The notes below the pieces were generated by a model that had not been told where the DNA came from, did no database searches, and saw nothing but the letters and a program-made list of their open reading frames with translations. Positions 21,555-32,188 of a DNA stretch of 60,000 nucleotides are shown piece by piece (the first letter of the stretch is position 1; each line of letters opens with the position of its first letter). The stretch is from Cryptomeria japonica (taxonomy: Eukaryota; Streptophyta; Pinopsida; Cupressales; Cupressaceae): contig NC_081415.1 in the NCBI RefSeq assembly GCF_030272615.1, forward strand, positions 506,557,373-506,617,372, written 5' to 3'. The translations under genes and the position numbers were made by a program.

Positions 21555-23474
21555 GCATGAGTAACCTCAAAGATGAAAATGACAAGGAGGGACTTTGGAA
21601 TAGATTGTACTTGGCGAGAAAAGTGATGAAAAGGACTTAGCAAGTTGAGATTTGATTTGATTAGGATTGGATTGAGATTGATTGGATGGTCCTTGTATTA
21701 GGATGAGATGAATTAGATGATATCTTAGCCCTTGGATTAGGACATGGATGGGGTGCAGGCCACAAAGCGAGGTAACAACCAAGCTAGATAAAACTCAGAC
21801 CTTGGATTAAGATTGGATCAAGCCTTTTTCTACTTAGGATAGACTTCGTTCCTAAGCAAAATAGGGCAAACGGTTAGGGTTTTGATCAACCCAAATGATT
21901 ATGATCAATTAGGCAATATACTTGAGATAGATTCTTTCTCAAGAACAAGGACAATTTTGGATTTGATTAATGATAAAAGGTCTAAGTCAGACTTTTGCGA
22001 AGTGATGACCTTAGATTGGGAAGGTTGACTTGATTGATTGATTGGACTAAGGTGGATGATTGATGTGATAAGTCCTTGGAGATGAGGGGAGGAAATGATT
22101 ATGGAAGAAAAGGTAGATTGAAGAGAAGAAATGGAATGAAGGTTACCTTAGATGGGAGATGACTCAATAAGTGATTTTGGGCATGAGCAAGTTGGACAAT
22201 GGGATGCGACCACTCATATTGATACCTTGGGATAATCTTGATCTTTGATGGAAAGCATGGGTTCTATAATTTTAAAGATAATTATGGAAATGATGTAAGA
22301 AGGTATGATGTTTCAACAAGAGTTTACAATTGATGTATAAAAACTTTCGATGCTTGAGGATTTTCTTATCGCTTAGTTTCTTCTTCTTGATTTGATAGTA
22401 TTTGGACTTTTTTGGGGTGCTTGAGGGACTTAGTTTTATGGTACATGAGTGAATTTGGTCAAATTTTGATAAGTTGGGAATTTTTCTACTCTTGGCAAGA
22501 GAAATCAAATAGTGACAAACACATTGGTCAAGGTAATGCTTGGTAATAAGCATGAAAGTGAGGTGGGCCTAAATTAGCCCAATGTTGCAAAATTTACTGG
22601 TTTGCACATATGAAGACACATGAAAGACATACAACTTAGGATGGAAAGTGGAAACCATTCAATGGAACCTCTGCATCAATAGAATACCTCAAACAAGTAG
22701 ATAGATAGAGATTCTGGTAGCACTGAATCCTCGACCATGACACTCACTTCTTGAGCATACCAGATTCTCTTACCCTGAAGGTCCAAAGATCTTTTAACCG
22801 AGGAACTCTTGTCTCATCTTGGATGGGTACATGAGAGGTATCTATGAGGTACGATCCACACACCCTAAACCATCAAATGTAGGGATTTTGGGGATACTAA
22901 AATAAGGTGTCTACTAATTTTCTGAGGAATCCCAATCCAATGACAAATTCTCGAAGCAAGCCACTTAAGGCTTTAGTTGATCTTATCGATGCAGAGAAGG
23001 TCTCAACATACGTCGAATTCACTCAACACTTCAGCCACCTGACTAGTATATTTATATAGTAGCCCAGAAAACATGTTCAAGATTGCACCGGGAAAGATGA
23101 TATCCCCAACGTGTCCCAATTTTGAATTACTCCCTTGGCGTGATGAGGCCCCCAAGAGACAATTCTCTACAAAAATAAAAAATTGGGTGTTGTTAATCAC
23201 CTTTCTCTTCACCCAAGGTCCAGGAAGGCGAGGGGAGAGAATACTTGGTGTAACGATGGGTCCACCCTACACATGTGCAACCACACCAAACACGACAAAC
23301 AATGGTTCTTTTTATCCCCAAATAAAAGATTTTCTAATCTAATGAAGCAAAAAAGAAACTAAGCTAGTAATAAAACAAAGGTCTTTGTTAAATGTGCTAC
23401 AAAAATGTTAGTAGTCTGATAAAAATGTCTTGGATGTTCAAAAAAGTGCTGCAAAAACTCAAATTAAATGATTA
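21555..23474 (-). other. Leader of gypsy C, gag-proximal part
   Basis: Noncoding sequence between gag C and a solo LTR. The stretch 23160-23345 resembles the A leader at about 2880-3080. With the part beyond the solo LTR (24270-24990), the leader totals about 2.6 kb, like those of A and B. No supported ORF. Confidence 0.65.
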
Positions 23475-23479
23475 GTACC
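23475..23479. other. Target-site duplication GTACC, left copy
   Basis: The 5-bp GTACC just left of the solo LTR is repeated at 24265-24269 just right of it. This marks an ordinary integrase-mediated insertion. Confidence 0.85.
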
Positions 23480-24264
23480 TGTATATGGTGAAAATGGATA
23501 ACAATAATATTGAAAGACTAAATGAATTCAACCACAAAACCCTAGCCTAACAACAACAAAGATCCACCATAACATATGAAGATTAACTAAGACAATGCAA
23601 ATCAAATAAAATCACAAAGATTATACCATCACATGTCCAATAGGGTTTGGATCTCCATTCTTCCTATCTCCATTGATCTTGCTCGATATATTTGCTCTCA
23701 GATTTTATGTGCACAAGAGCTCAACAAAGAATGGAAATGTGGTTGCAAGTAGGATCGCATATGAAAGATCGAATGCATAGTGTAGTCAATTGATCAGTCA
23801 GTTAGTTAGGGTTGATAATGAAGAAAGCATCTCCTTATATAGAAGACACTATAAGAAATGGAGGGGTAAGATTGAGAGGTGTAAAAGATAAATGGTCGGC
23901 TATGACTAGAGGGTAGGTAGAGAAAATGAGAAAATAATGAGAGGGTAGGTAGTGTAGGAATTAAGAGATGAATGACATGTGTTATAGGTGGAAAAGGTTA
24001 ATGAATTAATTAAATAAATAAAGATTTATTTAATTGATAGAAGAAGTGGGATCAATTAAATAAATAAAAGTATTTATTTAATATAGGAAAAGGATAATTT
24101 AAATAAATAAATGTATTTATTTAAATGAGAAATAAGGCTAGAAGAGGATAAATGAATTAATTAAATAAATAAAGATTTATTTAATTAATAGAAGAATTAG
24201 GCTTAAGTAATTAAATAAATAAAGATATTTATTTAATTAGACTGGATAATTTTAGGTGTCTACA
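23480..24264 (-). mobile_element. Solo LTR (785 bp) with intact target-site duplication
   Basis: It begins TGTATATGG and ends GGTGTCTACA on the plus strand, flanked on both sides by GTACC. On the element strand it starts TGTAGACACC, like the LTRs of D and B. A TATATAA motif lies at 23835-23841 on the minus strand, and TTAATTAAATAAATA-type runs fill the right third. No internal region is attached, so this is the product of LTR-LTR recombination after insertion into the C leader. Confidence 0.88.
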
Positions 24265-24269
24265 GTACC

Positions 24270-24990
24270 TAAAAGTGTCTTCTTACAACGGAGACATTGA
24301 AATACATTCGTAGATGTTGATTTAGGGCTTAGACACAGAAAACAAAAAGTGCGTGAAACAAATTTAAAATGTAAATTCAAAAACCAAGTGGGAATTTTAT
24401 GTTTGCGGAGATGCTAGAGTACCTAGCACAGACAGTGACGTATACGCAGATGCCAAGTAGGTTTGCTGCAGAAACAGTTAGCTAGAAATTTTAAAAATTC
24501 AAAATTTTTACAGTAGGCAGGAAAAGTAGTTAGGTGGAGACGTCATTTTGCAGCTCTCACACTGACATCTGCGCAAGCGCCAAAGCATAGTTGCCTAAAT
24601 TTTTTCACTATTTAGTCTAAAAAATCTAAGTTATACTGCTATAATTCCTAATGGAAAGAGGAATAAACCAACTAAACTACTTATTTTTGTTATATTTAAA
24701 CTTATATGTGGATTTTTTTTGGTATTTTGTAGTTAATTAGGAAGATAAAATTGTAGAAAGCAAAAGAAAAATGTAAGAGAGTGGAGACGTTGATTGATAT
24801 TGTAGAGACATCATTCTAGATTCCTGCAAAACAAAGTCAGTGGGAAAATTCAAATTTAAATGCAAACGTTGATTGAGCCTTGCAGAGACGTCAAAACTGC
24901 ATCGAAGATGCTGGAGAGCAATTAGAGACGTTCCACTAACCTGCAAGAAAAATGCTAAAATCAAGCCAAAAAATGTCAAATACTAGGGAC
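24270..24990 (-). other. Leader of gypsy C, PBS-proximal part, with GACGT-type motif repeats
   Basis: Short words of the type GAGACGT, GAGACAT or AAACGTT recur. ACGT/ACAT cores start at 24540, 24787, 24808, 24866, 24888 and 24928. Spacings in the right group are 21, 58, 22 and 40 bp, roughly multiples of 20. The position, just inside the PBS, is that of AGCGCT array 1 in element A. Coding potential is absent. Confidence 0.6.
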
Positions 24991-25012
24991 GTGGGTCCCA
25001 CCAGGTGTGCCA
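24991..25012 (-). promoter_or_regulatory. Putative primer-binding site of gypsy C
   Basis: The plus strand gtgggtcccaccaggtgtgcca ends in CCA, followed by spacer aaa and the LTR start TGGAG. The layout is the same as in gypsy B at 14622-14650. The tRNA is not identified. Confidence 0.5.
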
Positions 25013-25015
25013 AAA

Positions 25016-26157
25016 TGGAGTTGAGAAAATTATTAGGGTGTTCACTTGCATAAAATAAGCACAAAATACAAATAAATCATGCAATACATAAATAAAACCC
25101 TTATACCTCTTTCTTCTCCCTTGGATTGAGCCTTTGGTGAAGTGAAGAATGTGCTCCTTCCTCACTTGATTGGATTGGCTCCTTGATAGGATTGTGGATT
25201 GCTTTGGGCATGATGAGGATACAATGAGGTGATTCTAAGCTCAAAACAAAAGCATAAGATTACTTGAATAATGGATATGGAAATGAGGGGAGGAGACTCC
25301 AATTTATAGATTGGAGGAGGTCCAAATGAAGGGCCAAGATTGATTTGGAATGGAGGGTGGATATTGAAAAGAAGTGGAAGAGGATTAAGAGGACAAGGTG
25401 TGGGATTCAAGAGATTTGCCATAAAGGCATTTCTTGTCACCATGTCCTACAAGGTACATGGGGAAGAGATCCCCAAGTACATTGAAAGAATAAAAAAGAA
25501 TTGAAAATTCCTTGGGGGAGGACAAAGAAATTAAAAATTCTTAGATAATAGATTATGCAGGAAGAATAAAAGGATAAAGGAAGAAGAGAGGGCATGGGGA
25601 TGTGCAAAGGCTTTGAAATCCTTTGATATGACCAAAGCTGGTGCATTTAAGGTTTGGAAGGTGAGAGGGGAAAGTCATTCATGAAAAATGGTTTACTTAT
25701 TCTTAATCTTGGTGATTAGGAATGTGCAAGTGATTAAGAGGAGTGATTAGATAGGTTAATGGGAGATTAAAGTACAAGTGGGAGAGTTAGCAGGATGTGA
25801 CATGAGGGGAGAGAATGAGTGGAGGAATTTAAAATTGAGGGTTAATGATAAGCATGATTACAGAAGAATTAATTAGGCTAAGTGAGGATTAGAAGAAGTG
25901 ATTTGGGTGAATCACCTTGGTTAGGTTAATTAATTGGAATTAATTAACTAAGTGAAAATTAGAAGAAATAATGACTTAGGTAACTTTAGAAGAACAGGGA
26001 AATAATTAATTTATTGACAAATTAGTTATTGGACTATAGTGATAAAATTATTTAAATTTGATTTAATTAATTTTAAGAGGAATATGATGGGTATAATTAA
26101 ATAAATCAATTATGTAGGAAGGCTTAAATTAATTAAATATTTAATTTAATTAATTTA

Positions 26158-26160
<3 letters not shown>
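25016..26160 (-). repeat. 5' LTR of gypsy C
   Basis: It begins TGGAGTTGAG after the PBS and shares landmarks with LTR B (ttggattgag, aaggcatttctt, paired TATA boxes). A TATA motif TATAAATT is at 25301-25308 on the minus strand. The distal end should read TGTCTACA, but the sequence passes into a (CA)n tract at 26161, so the true edge is obscured or lost. Its partner 3' LTR is not in the window. Confidence 0.7.

Positions 26161-26222
<62 letters not shown>
26161..26222. repeat. (CA)31 microsatellite
   Basis: An uninterrupted CA tract of 62 bp sits exactly at the border between LTR C and the 3' region of element D. It may have grown from the terminal ACA of the LTR. Confidence 0.95.
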
Positions 26223-26223
<1 letters not shown>

Positions 26224-27109
26224 GTAGTCAAACAAGTGGGACTAGATCAATCTACACCTGTCCATATCACCGACACATTCTATTGTGCCCATTATTGGGT
26301 CATATGTTCAAAATATACATGTCCACATAAACCAAAAACAACCAAAACAACAATATTTTACTGAGCCTCCGCACCCTACTAATAAACCACCACAACAACA
26401 CTTGACTGCCACGTGAAAGTCCATGGACTCTAAACAACATCATCATAGGTCACGTAATACAACTAGGTAGACCATGTGTGCCTACTAAAACATGACCAAG
26501 TTAGCACATGATTTCACCCTTTTTCCCATCTATCCAACTCAATCGCACAAGTAGTGGTCACTTCATCACACACCTACTAGTCTCATCACCACCACTCCCA
26601 CTTGCATCCATCACAAAAAATATCTAAGGCCACTATTTTCTATTGAAGAGCAATCAACTTAGAAATAAATTATTCGACTCAATTACTCAGACTTTATCCT
26701 GTCCAAGCGAAAAATGACATCAACTATTACGCTCTAACTAAAACTAGGGCAATTCAAACAATTGCACCAAACTGTCAAAACAATTGCACCAAAACTATAT
26801 TAATCAATTGCACAACATCAATCAAATGCACCATAAATACTACATTTGCACCGTATCTCCTGCATGACCTAGGGTAAGGGTAATTACTATCTTACCCTTC
26901 TCCTACACCATTCAATCCAAACTCCTCCATTCTACTATGCCTAATTTTCTCAAAAAAATTGAGAGATCACCCGAATTTTTGAAATTATGTTCAATCTCTT
27001 GAGGGGGCATACCTAACCACCAACCTAGCTCATGTTGGGGCATGTACCATACTTACTTGTTTTTGTTTGAAACGATGCAATAAATCACACCATCTCAAAG
27101 AGGGGCAAA
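26223..27109 (+). other. 3' internal end of gypsy D (A-like), with polypurine tract
   Basis: The last 170 bp align with the A-family 3' region on its element strand (gagagatcaccc, gagggggcatacc, ggggcatg, aaacgatgcaataaat). The polypurine tract aagaggggcaaa is at 27098-27109. Between 26761 and 26860 the word TTGCACC or TGCAC recurs about every 21 bp. No pol or mobile-domain ORF is seen. The left part (26223-26740) holds nothing recognisable. Confidence 0.75.
26763..26852. repeat. Short phased CAATTGCACC-type array in element D
   Basis: TGCAC cores start at 26763, 26785, 26809, 26827 and 26847 (steps 22, 24, 18 and 20 bp), usually as CAATTGCACCAA. This occupies the same place as AGCGCT array 2 in the A family, a few hundred bp upstream of the polypurine tract. 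The flanking CAAT and GC-C positions also agree with CAATAGCGCTA, so the arrays are probably homologous and diverged. Confidence 0.6.
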
Positions 27110-28341
27110 TGTAGACACCTATTTTTGTCCGCTTAATTAAATGAATATTCAATATTTATTTGATTATTTAACCATCATTCAAATGTTAATTAAATTAATT
27201 AAATTAATTTATCCTAACTATGTTCTTCTATTAATTAAATAAAGTATTCAATTTATTTAATTTAACTCACTTAACCATATTCTAACGAAATAAAGCATAT
27301 TTGTTTAATCAACCCTCCTCTCACATTTAAATAAATTAACATTTATTTAAATCCCTTCTCTTACATTTAAATAAATATTTATTTATTTAAATTACTAAAA
27401 TTCGTTCACAAACTTGCACTTTCTAGAAAATGCAAGTTGCAAGTTAACCCTCCTTTTAATCATGGCTAAACCCCTATTATTAGCGTAATCATCCTCTACG
27501 TGTTTGCACATTCCTAAACCAAGGGATTAGAGAAGAGTCACTTCTCAAAACATTTAAGGCTCTTACAAAGCATTAAAACCCTTCTCCCTTCCACAAGCAA
27601 ACCTGCATGGGTCTTTAAGTAATCTAGCCCACCTTTAACCCTTTCACATTCCCCCAACCCTTGGTTAATGGCTTATCCATTAACCCAATCATCCATGGTA
27701 ACCCTCAAGTCCCCTCAAACCTTAAATTCTTTGACCAATCTATCCCTTTAACCCTTGCGCATTCCTTTACTCCTTGGGTAAAATCTTTATACATTAACCT
27801 AACCATCCATGGTAACCTCCATGTCTCTTCAAGAATTTAATGCTTTGTCCCCTTCTCCTCCCAAGCCTTCCCTTGTTAACACTTGTCAACATGTGATTGG
27901 CTTAAAATAGAGCATATTAATTGAGGATCAACATTTTCTCAAGCAATCCTAACCCTTCCTCAATAAATTCAATCTCAACCCTTCATTTGCCCATTTTCTC
28001 TATAAATAGAGCTCATTCCTTCATTGTAGGAGGTCACAAGAGTTGTATTATGTTTTAGCTCTTTCACTAATTGGAATTGTTATTTAACCTCTAATACTTT
28101 ATTTGCATCCTTATTCAACGCTTCACATAACCAACCATCTCCCATCCTCCATTTGATATCCTTTTGTGCTAGTGCTCAAGTTGAGGGCATAATTCACATA
28201 GCAGCAGGATATTGGAGAGGAGGAGGACAAACAAGACTCATGGAAAAGGGAGCATCATGGGGAAGTAATTTTGTTTTATTTATTTCCTAAGTAGCTTCTT
28301 GTGTTAATATTCTTTGATAATTCTTTGAATGGACTTGTCTT
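27110..28341 (+). repeat. LTR of gypsy D, left part (interrupted by element E)
   Basis: It begins TGTAGACACCTATTTTTGTC, followed by TTAATTAAATGAATATT as in LTR A. A TATA box TATAAATAG is at 28001-28009. The LTR is cut at 28341 by element E and should resume at 33850. Its exact right end was not found; something near 33920 would give roughly 1.3 kb, similar to LTR A. Confidence 0.75.
28001..28008 (+). promoter_or_regulatory. TATA box in LTR D
   Basis: TATAAATA in the context CTCTATAAATAGAGCTCATT, nearly identical to the LTR A promoter region on its own strand. Confidence 0.6.
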
Positions 28342-29875
28342 TGTTGGGTGAATATTTTTTCACCAGCGTACCAATGACAAAATATGTATTTCACACACAA
28401 TTATGTTAAGACAAAGTCTTTCCTCTCATCAAGGGGAGGTTCCCTGGAAGAATTTGGGTATTTCAACAACTTTAAAATTAAATTCGGAGGTAAGCTTAGG
28501 GCATGTAATTCTCTTATTTCAGAATTAATGTATCTCCCTTCACTTGATATTTCTTATGACTAACAAAACTAACAACTAAAAGAACTTCTTTACAATGATT
28601 TTTTTTTAATTTCAACAATCATGTAAGCTCAAAGTCTCACGTGAGTGCAACTTACTATAATCACCACACTTACCACTATAATCACAACTTGTAGCTCAAA
28701 GTCTCCAAGATGTGATTAATTTTCCTAAAAACTAAGAGCAACTAATAGCAATACAAAGCTTACTATGTAATCACTTAACTATTAGAAGATTTCCCAAATA
28801 TGCAAATAGCACAAAGTCTACTTATCACAATTGGAAAGTTATCTTACTCACATAAACAATGTCACCAATAAGATTCAATTATTTAAGAGATGATTATGAG
28901 AACTGGACATAAGAACAATTCAATCATAAACACAATCTTCGGCCCAACACAAAGTTTGCAAACTAGCGGATTGCTATCTTTATTTCCTTGAATCAATTTT
29001 TACATCAAAAAGCTCAAAGTCTTTGTTGAGGCGAAAATTCGGCAGAGTCTTGCTTAGAATAATAAAAGATAAATATTTACAAATGAGGTTCCTCCTTTTA
29101 CAGGAAAAGGAGTTGAGAAAAATGTGGGCTCAGTTGACTAATTCAACTGCAGAGTTCCACTTGACTACAACTACTACATAAAATAAAAATACAATTGCAA
29201 GAAAATTTGCAGTAAGAAAAGATGCAACTACATGAAAACTACATAGTGTCAATGACACTTTATTCTTCATTTTCTTTCCTCTCGATTTACTTGGAGAAAG
29301 ATAACTCATCCGCTAGTATGTGCAACATTTTCATCATGAAAATCAACATTCATCATCAGATTGCCAACATCAAAGATTTAGAATGATGCCTGAAAGATCA
29401 AAACTACCCTTAGAGAAAAAGATAGAAAAAACAACAAATAGGGTTTTAAAACCCGATCTGAACTTGGGTAGAACCTAGGTTGCAGGTTGGGTTTTAAAAC
29501 CCGACCTGCACGTGCAAAAAATGACCTGCAAGTCGGGAAAAATTTCTCGACCTACCAATAAACAGACCTGCACGTCGGGAAAAATTTCCTGACCTGCATT
29601 ACTTTGCAGACCAAAATTGCACTTTAGGTTTTAAAACCCGATGTGCAGGAAAGCACAAGAAACACTGCAATTTGAGTTTTAAAACCCAAAGTGCAGTCAA
29701 AAGATGAAATACAAGATTAAGGAAAAAACATAAAAAAAAAAAATAACAAAAGCAAAGATGCAAACTGACATGACTTACGAGATAAGTTAACCGACCTTGG
29801 AGGATGTGGGCACGAAACAAACAGATTTAATAGGGGTTGTCCCACGATTCAGGATAGTTGAAATCAGTGACAACA
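28342..29875 (-). repeat. 3' LTR of element E (1534 bp)
   Basis: Same ends as the other LTR. Its TATA equivalent reads TGTAAAAG, mutated from TATAAAAG. Between about 29440 and 29700 it carries a chain of short palindromes of the forms GGGTTTTAAAACCC and TCGGGAAAAATTTC.CGA. Confidence 0.9.
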
Positions 29876-30203
29876 GCTGGCTCTAATTAGGGAACTTTCT
29901 TTGATTGTTGGAACAATTGACAAGAGTAGAATCCAGAACTCTAAGTGCCTTAGTATCCATTGGGTTACAGAGTCAAGCAATAAAGATATAGATGACAGGA
30001 AGGATTTAAATACTAAAAACAAGACACAAACTTGTGCAACTGCACTTATTGAAAAAAAAAACTACCCTAACCTAAATTAACTAACCAAGGAAACCCCCTT
30101 AAATGAAACCATTCACAGGCTCACCAAAGTAGTTTCCTTTCTTTAACAACTTCCAGTTCCTTGCATGATCATAAGAAGACACAACCAATAGAAGCACAAA
30201 CAA

Positions 30204-32076
30204 TTATATCATAGCTTGATGCACTGCTCCTTGAAAAGGGAGAACATATTCTCTTGCCTCAAATAAATCACACATACTGCTGCTCCAAATTGGATCAGTG
30301 AATTTGGACTGTCGTTGCTCAACCATAGATGCATCCTTTATCCCTTCCTCCATTGTATCTTCATGCTCAGGTTCAAGTGTGACTTTTGAGGAATTATTGG
30401 CTTCCAACCAAGTTAGATGTCTTACAGGACATCCTCTTGAAAGGACAAAAATAGAACTCTTGTTGATTACGTCTTTATCAACTGCTTCTTCAACCATAAC
30501 CTCATGTTGAATAAAATGGGTTTCCTCATGTGAGTCAGGTGAAAACATGGTTGCATAGCTTTCTTCCTCATGTTGTTCACAAGCTTCAGATTTTGGATCT
30601 AATTGTCAACAAAACTCCTCTATTATGCTTGTGAAAAGGTCTTCTTCAAGTTCCTTGTTAGCTTCTTCATGCACAATATGTTCAAGTTCATGACCTTGAA
30701 ATATAGATGCAGTCTTCTCATTTTTTTCAACTTGACTGATACCTTTGTGCATGTCCATCTTTTCACATCTCATGATATGATTGTCCTCCTTTACTAGCAC
30801 CTTGAAAAATTGGTCTTCAACCTCTTGTTGTGTATTGTCCATGGTATCTGACATGGTCTTTTCTTTTTGTTCTACAACTTTCTGGTACTAGATAAACTAG
30901 ATATGAGAGTTACCAACTATGTCTGCTTCCTCCTCTTGGAAGAGATTAGCAAGATCACTTTGTTTAGATTTAGAGTTCTCCACTGCTTCATTTGTTGGTG
31001 GTGTCTCAAGTACAAGCTTTTCTGGTGATGAAGGAAGCTTGTCTTGATTTTCTGCTACATAACTAGGAGCAGTATTTGGATATGGCCTCCTTGGAATGTC
31101 TTCATAAGGAGAAGAATTCACCTTGAGCTATTTTCTTTTTGAGGACAAACATCCCATTGGCCAACCTCTGCACCATGGGATCTATTATCTTGGTAGACCA
31201 TGATCCCAAAGAAGAATTTTCTTTGAACCCATTTGGTTCTATCTTTATCTTACTAGCAAGGATAAGATCATCTTCAACTGATGTGGCCAACTGTTGTGCA
31301 ATAGTCAAATCTGTAAGAGCATTTCTTCATAAAATAAAACTCACCTCCGACAATTGTGCATTTATAAAGAAACATTTTAAGTTTCCAGCAGTATGTTGTG
31401 AAGCAACCGGAATGCGGTTATACAACTTATTGAATTTAGCAACAAATTCCTGCATAGGCTCTTGTGGTTCCTTCTTCATTTGAGTCAACTACGCCAAGAG
31501 CGCATGCTCATATTCAGCAGGTTTTAATCTTGCCTCAAACCTTGTCTTGAGAGTAGCCCAATTTCTGATAGAGTTATTAGGCAAATGGTAAAACCAATCA
31601 GCAGCTACATCTTGTAAGGTTTCAATGAACAACCTTACAAATACATCTTCATGTTCAACTCCCAAAACACCACATGCAATATAAAATGCAGCGATGTGTT
31701 CTTCAAGATGTTGAGCACCATCTCCGAAAAACTTAGGTAAATTATTTCTTATGCCTTTTGGAAGTTCATGTAAAGGTGTTGTTAGGCTTAAAGGGCCAAA
31801 TGTCGTACCCCAAGGACCCGGGGCAGCCATCCTTAATGGATTATATGGTGGTATTACAAAACAATTTGCAAGTGGAACAACCGCAACTTGCAAAATTGAT
31901 GTCTCACTTGATATAGGAGATCGTTGTGCAGTAGGAGGAAAAATCCTTGTTTGTTGAAAAGGAGATCTTGATCGAGGAGGAGTCACAAAATGAAAATTAT
32001 GTTGCTACAAAAACTCAAAGGTAGGATCAACAATTCCTATTACTCGTTGTCCACGAGTGTAACTTCGATCAGCCAA
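30204..32076 (-). pseudogene. Element E Gag-like protein with acidic C-terminal extension
   Basis: A single frame runs from about 32076 (start codon apparently mutated to TTG; LADRSYTRGQRVIG) to 30204, with one frameshift near 31130 and several stops (for example 31489-31491). Residues about 110-230 match the Retrotrans_gag fold: LPKFFGDGAQHLEEHIAAFY, DVAADWFYHLPNNSIRNWAT and LKTRFEARLKPAEYEHALLA. The stretch after 31000 is acidic, rich in E, D, Q and H, and matches nothing I recognise. No zinc knuckle and no protease motif are visible. The frame ends 329 bp before the 3' LTR. It could be a Gag specialised to travel in particles of a helper element; that is inference. Confidence 0.8.
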
Positions 32077-32164
32077 ATTAGTACTTTGAGAAAATCAGCA
32101 ATATAGATATTACAATGGAAAAGCACACTGCAACCCAAAAGAGAAAATACCGGTTGCATGTCGC

Positions 32165-32182
32165 TCCCCAGCAGAGTCACCA
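32165..32182 (-). promoter_or_regulatory. Primer-binding site of element E (tRNA-Arg type)
   Basis: The plus strand tccccagcagagtcacca matches the 3' end of plant tRNA-Arg(ACG), tccccagcggagtcgcca from memory, at 16 of 18 bases. Both differences are G to A at CpG sites. It lies 6 nt from the LTR start. Confidence 0.75.
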
Positions 32183-32188
32183 AAAAAC

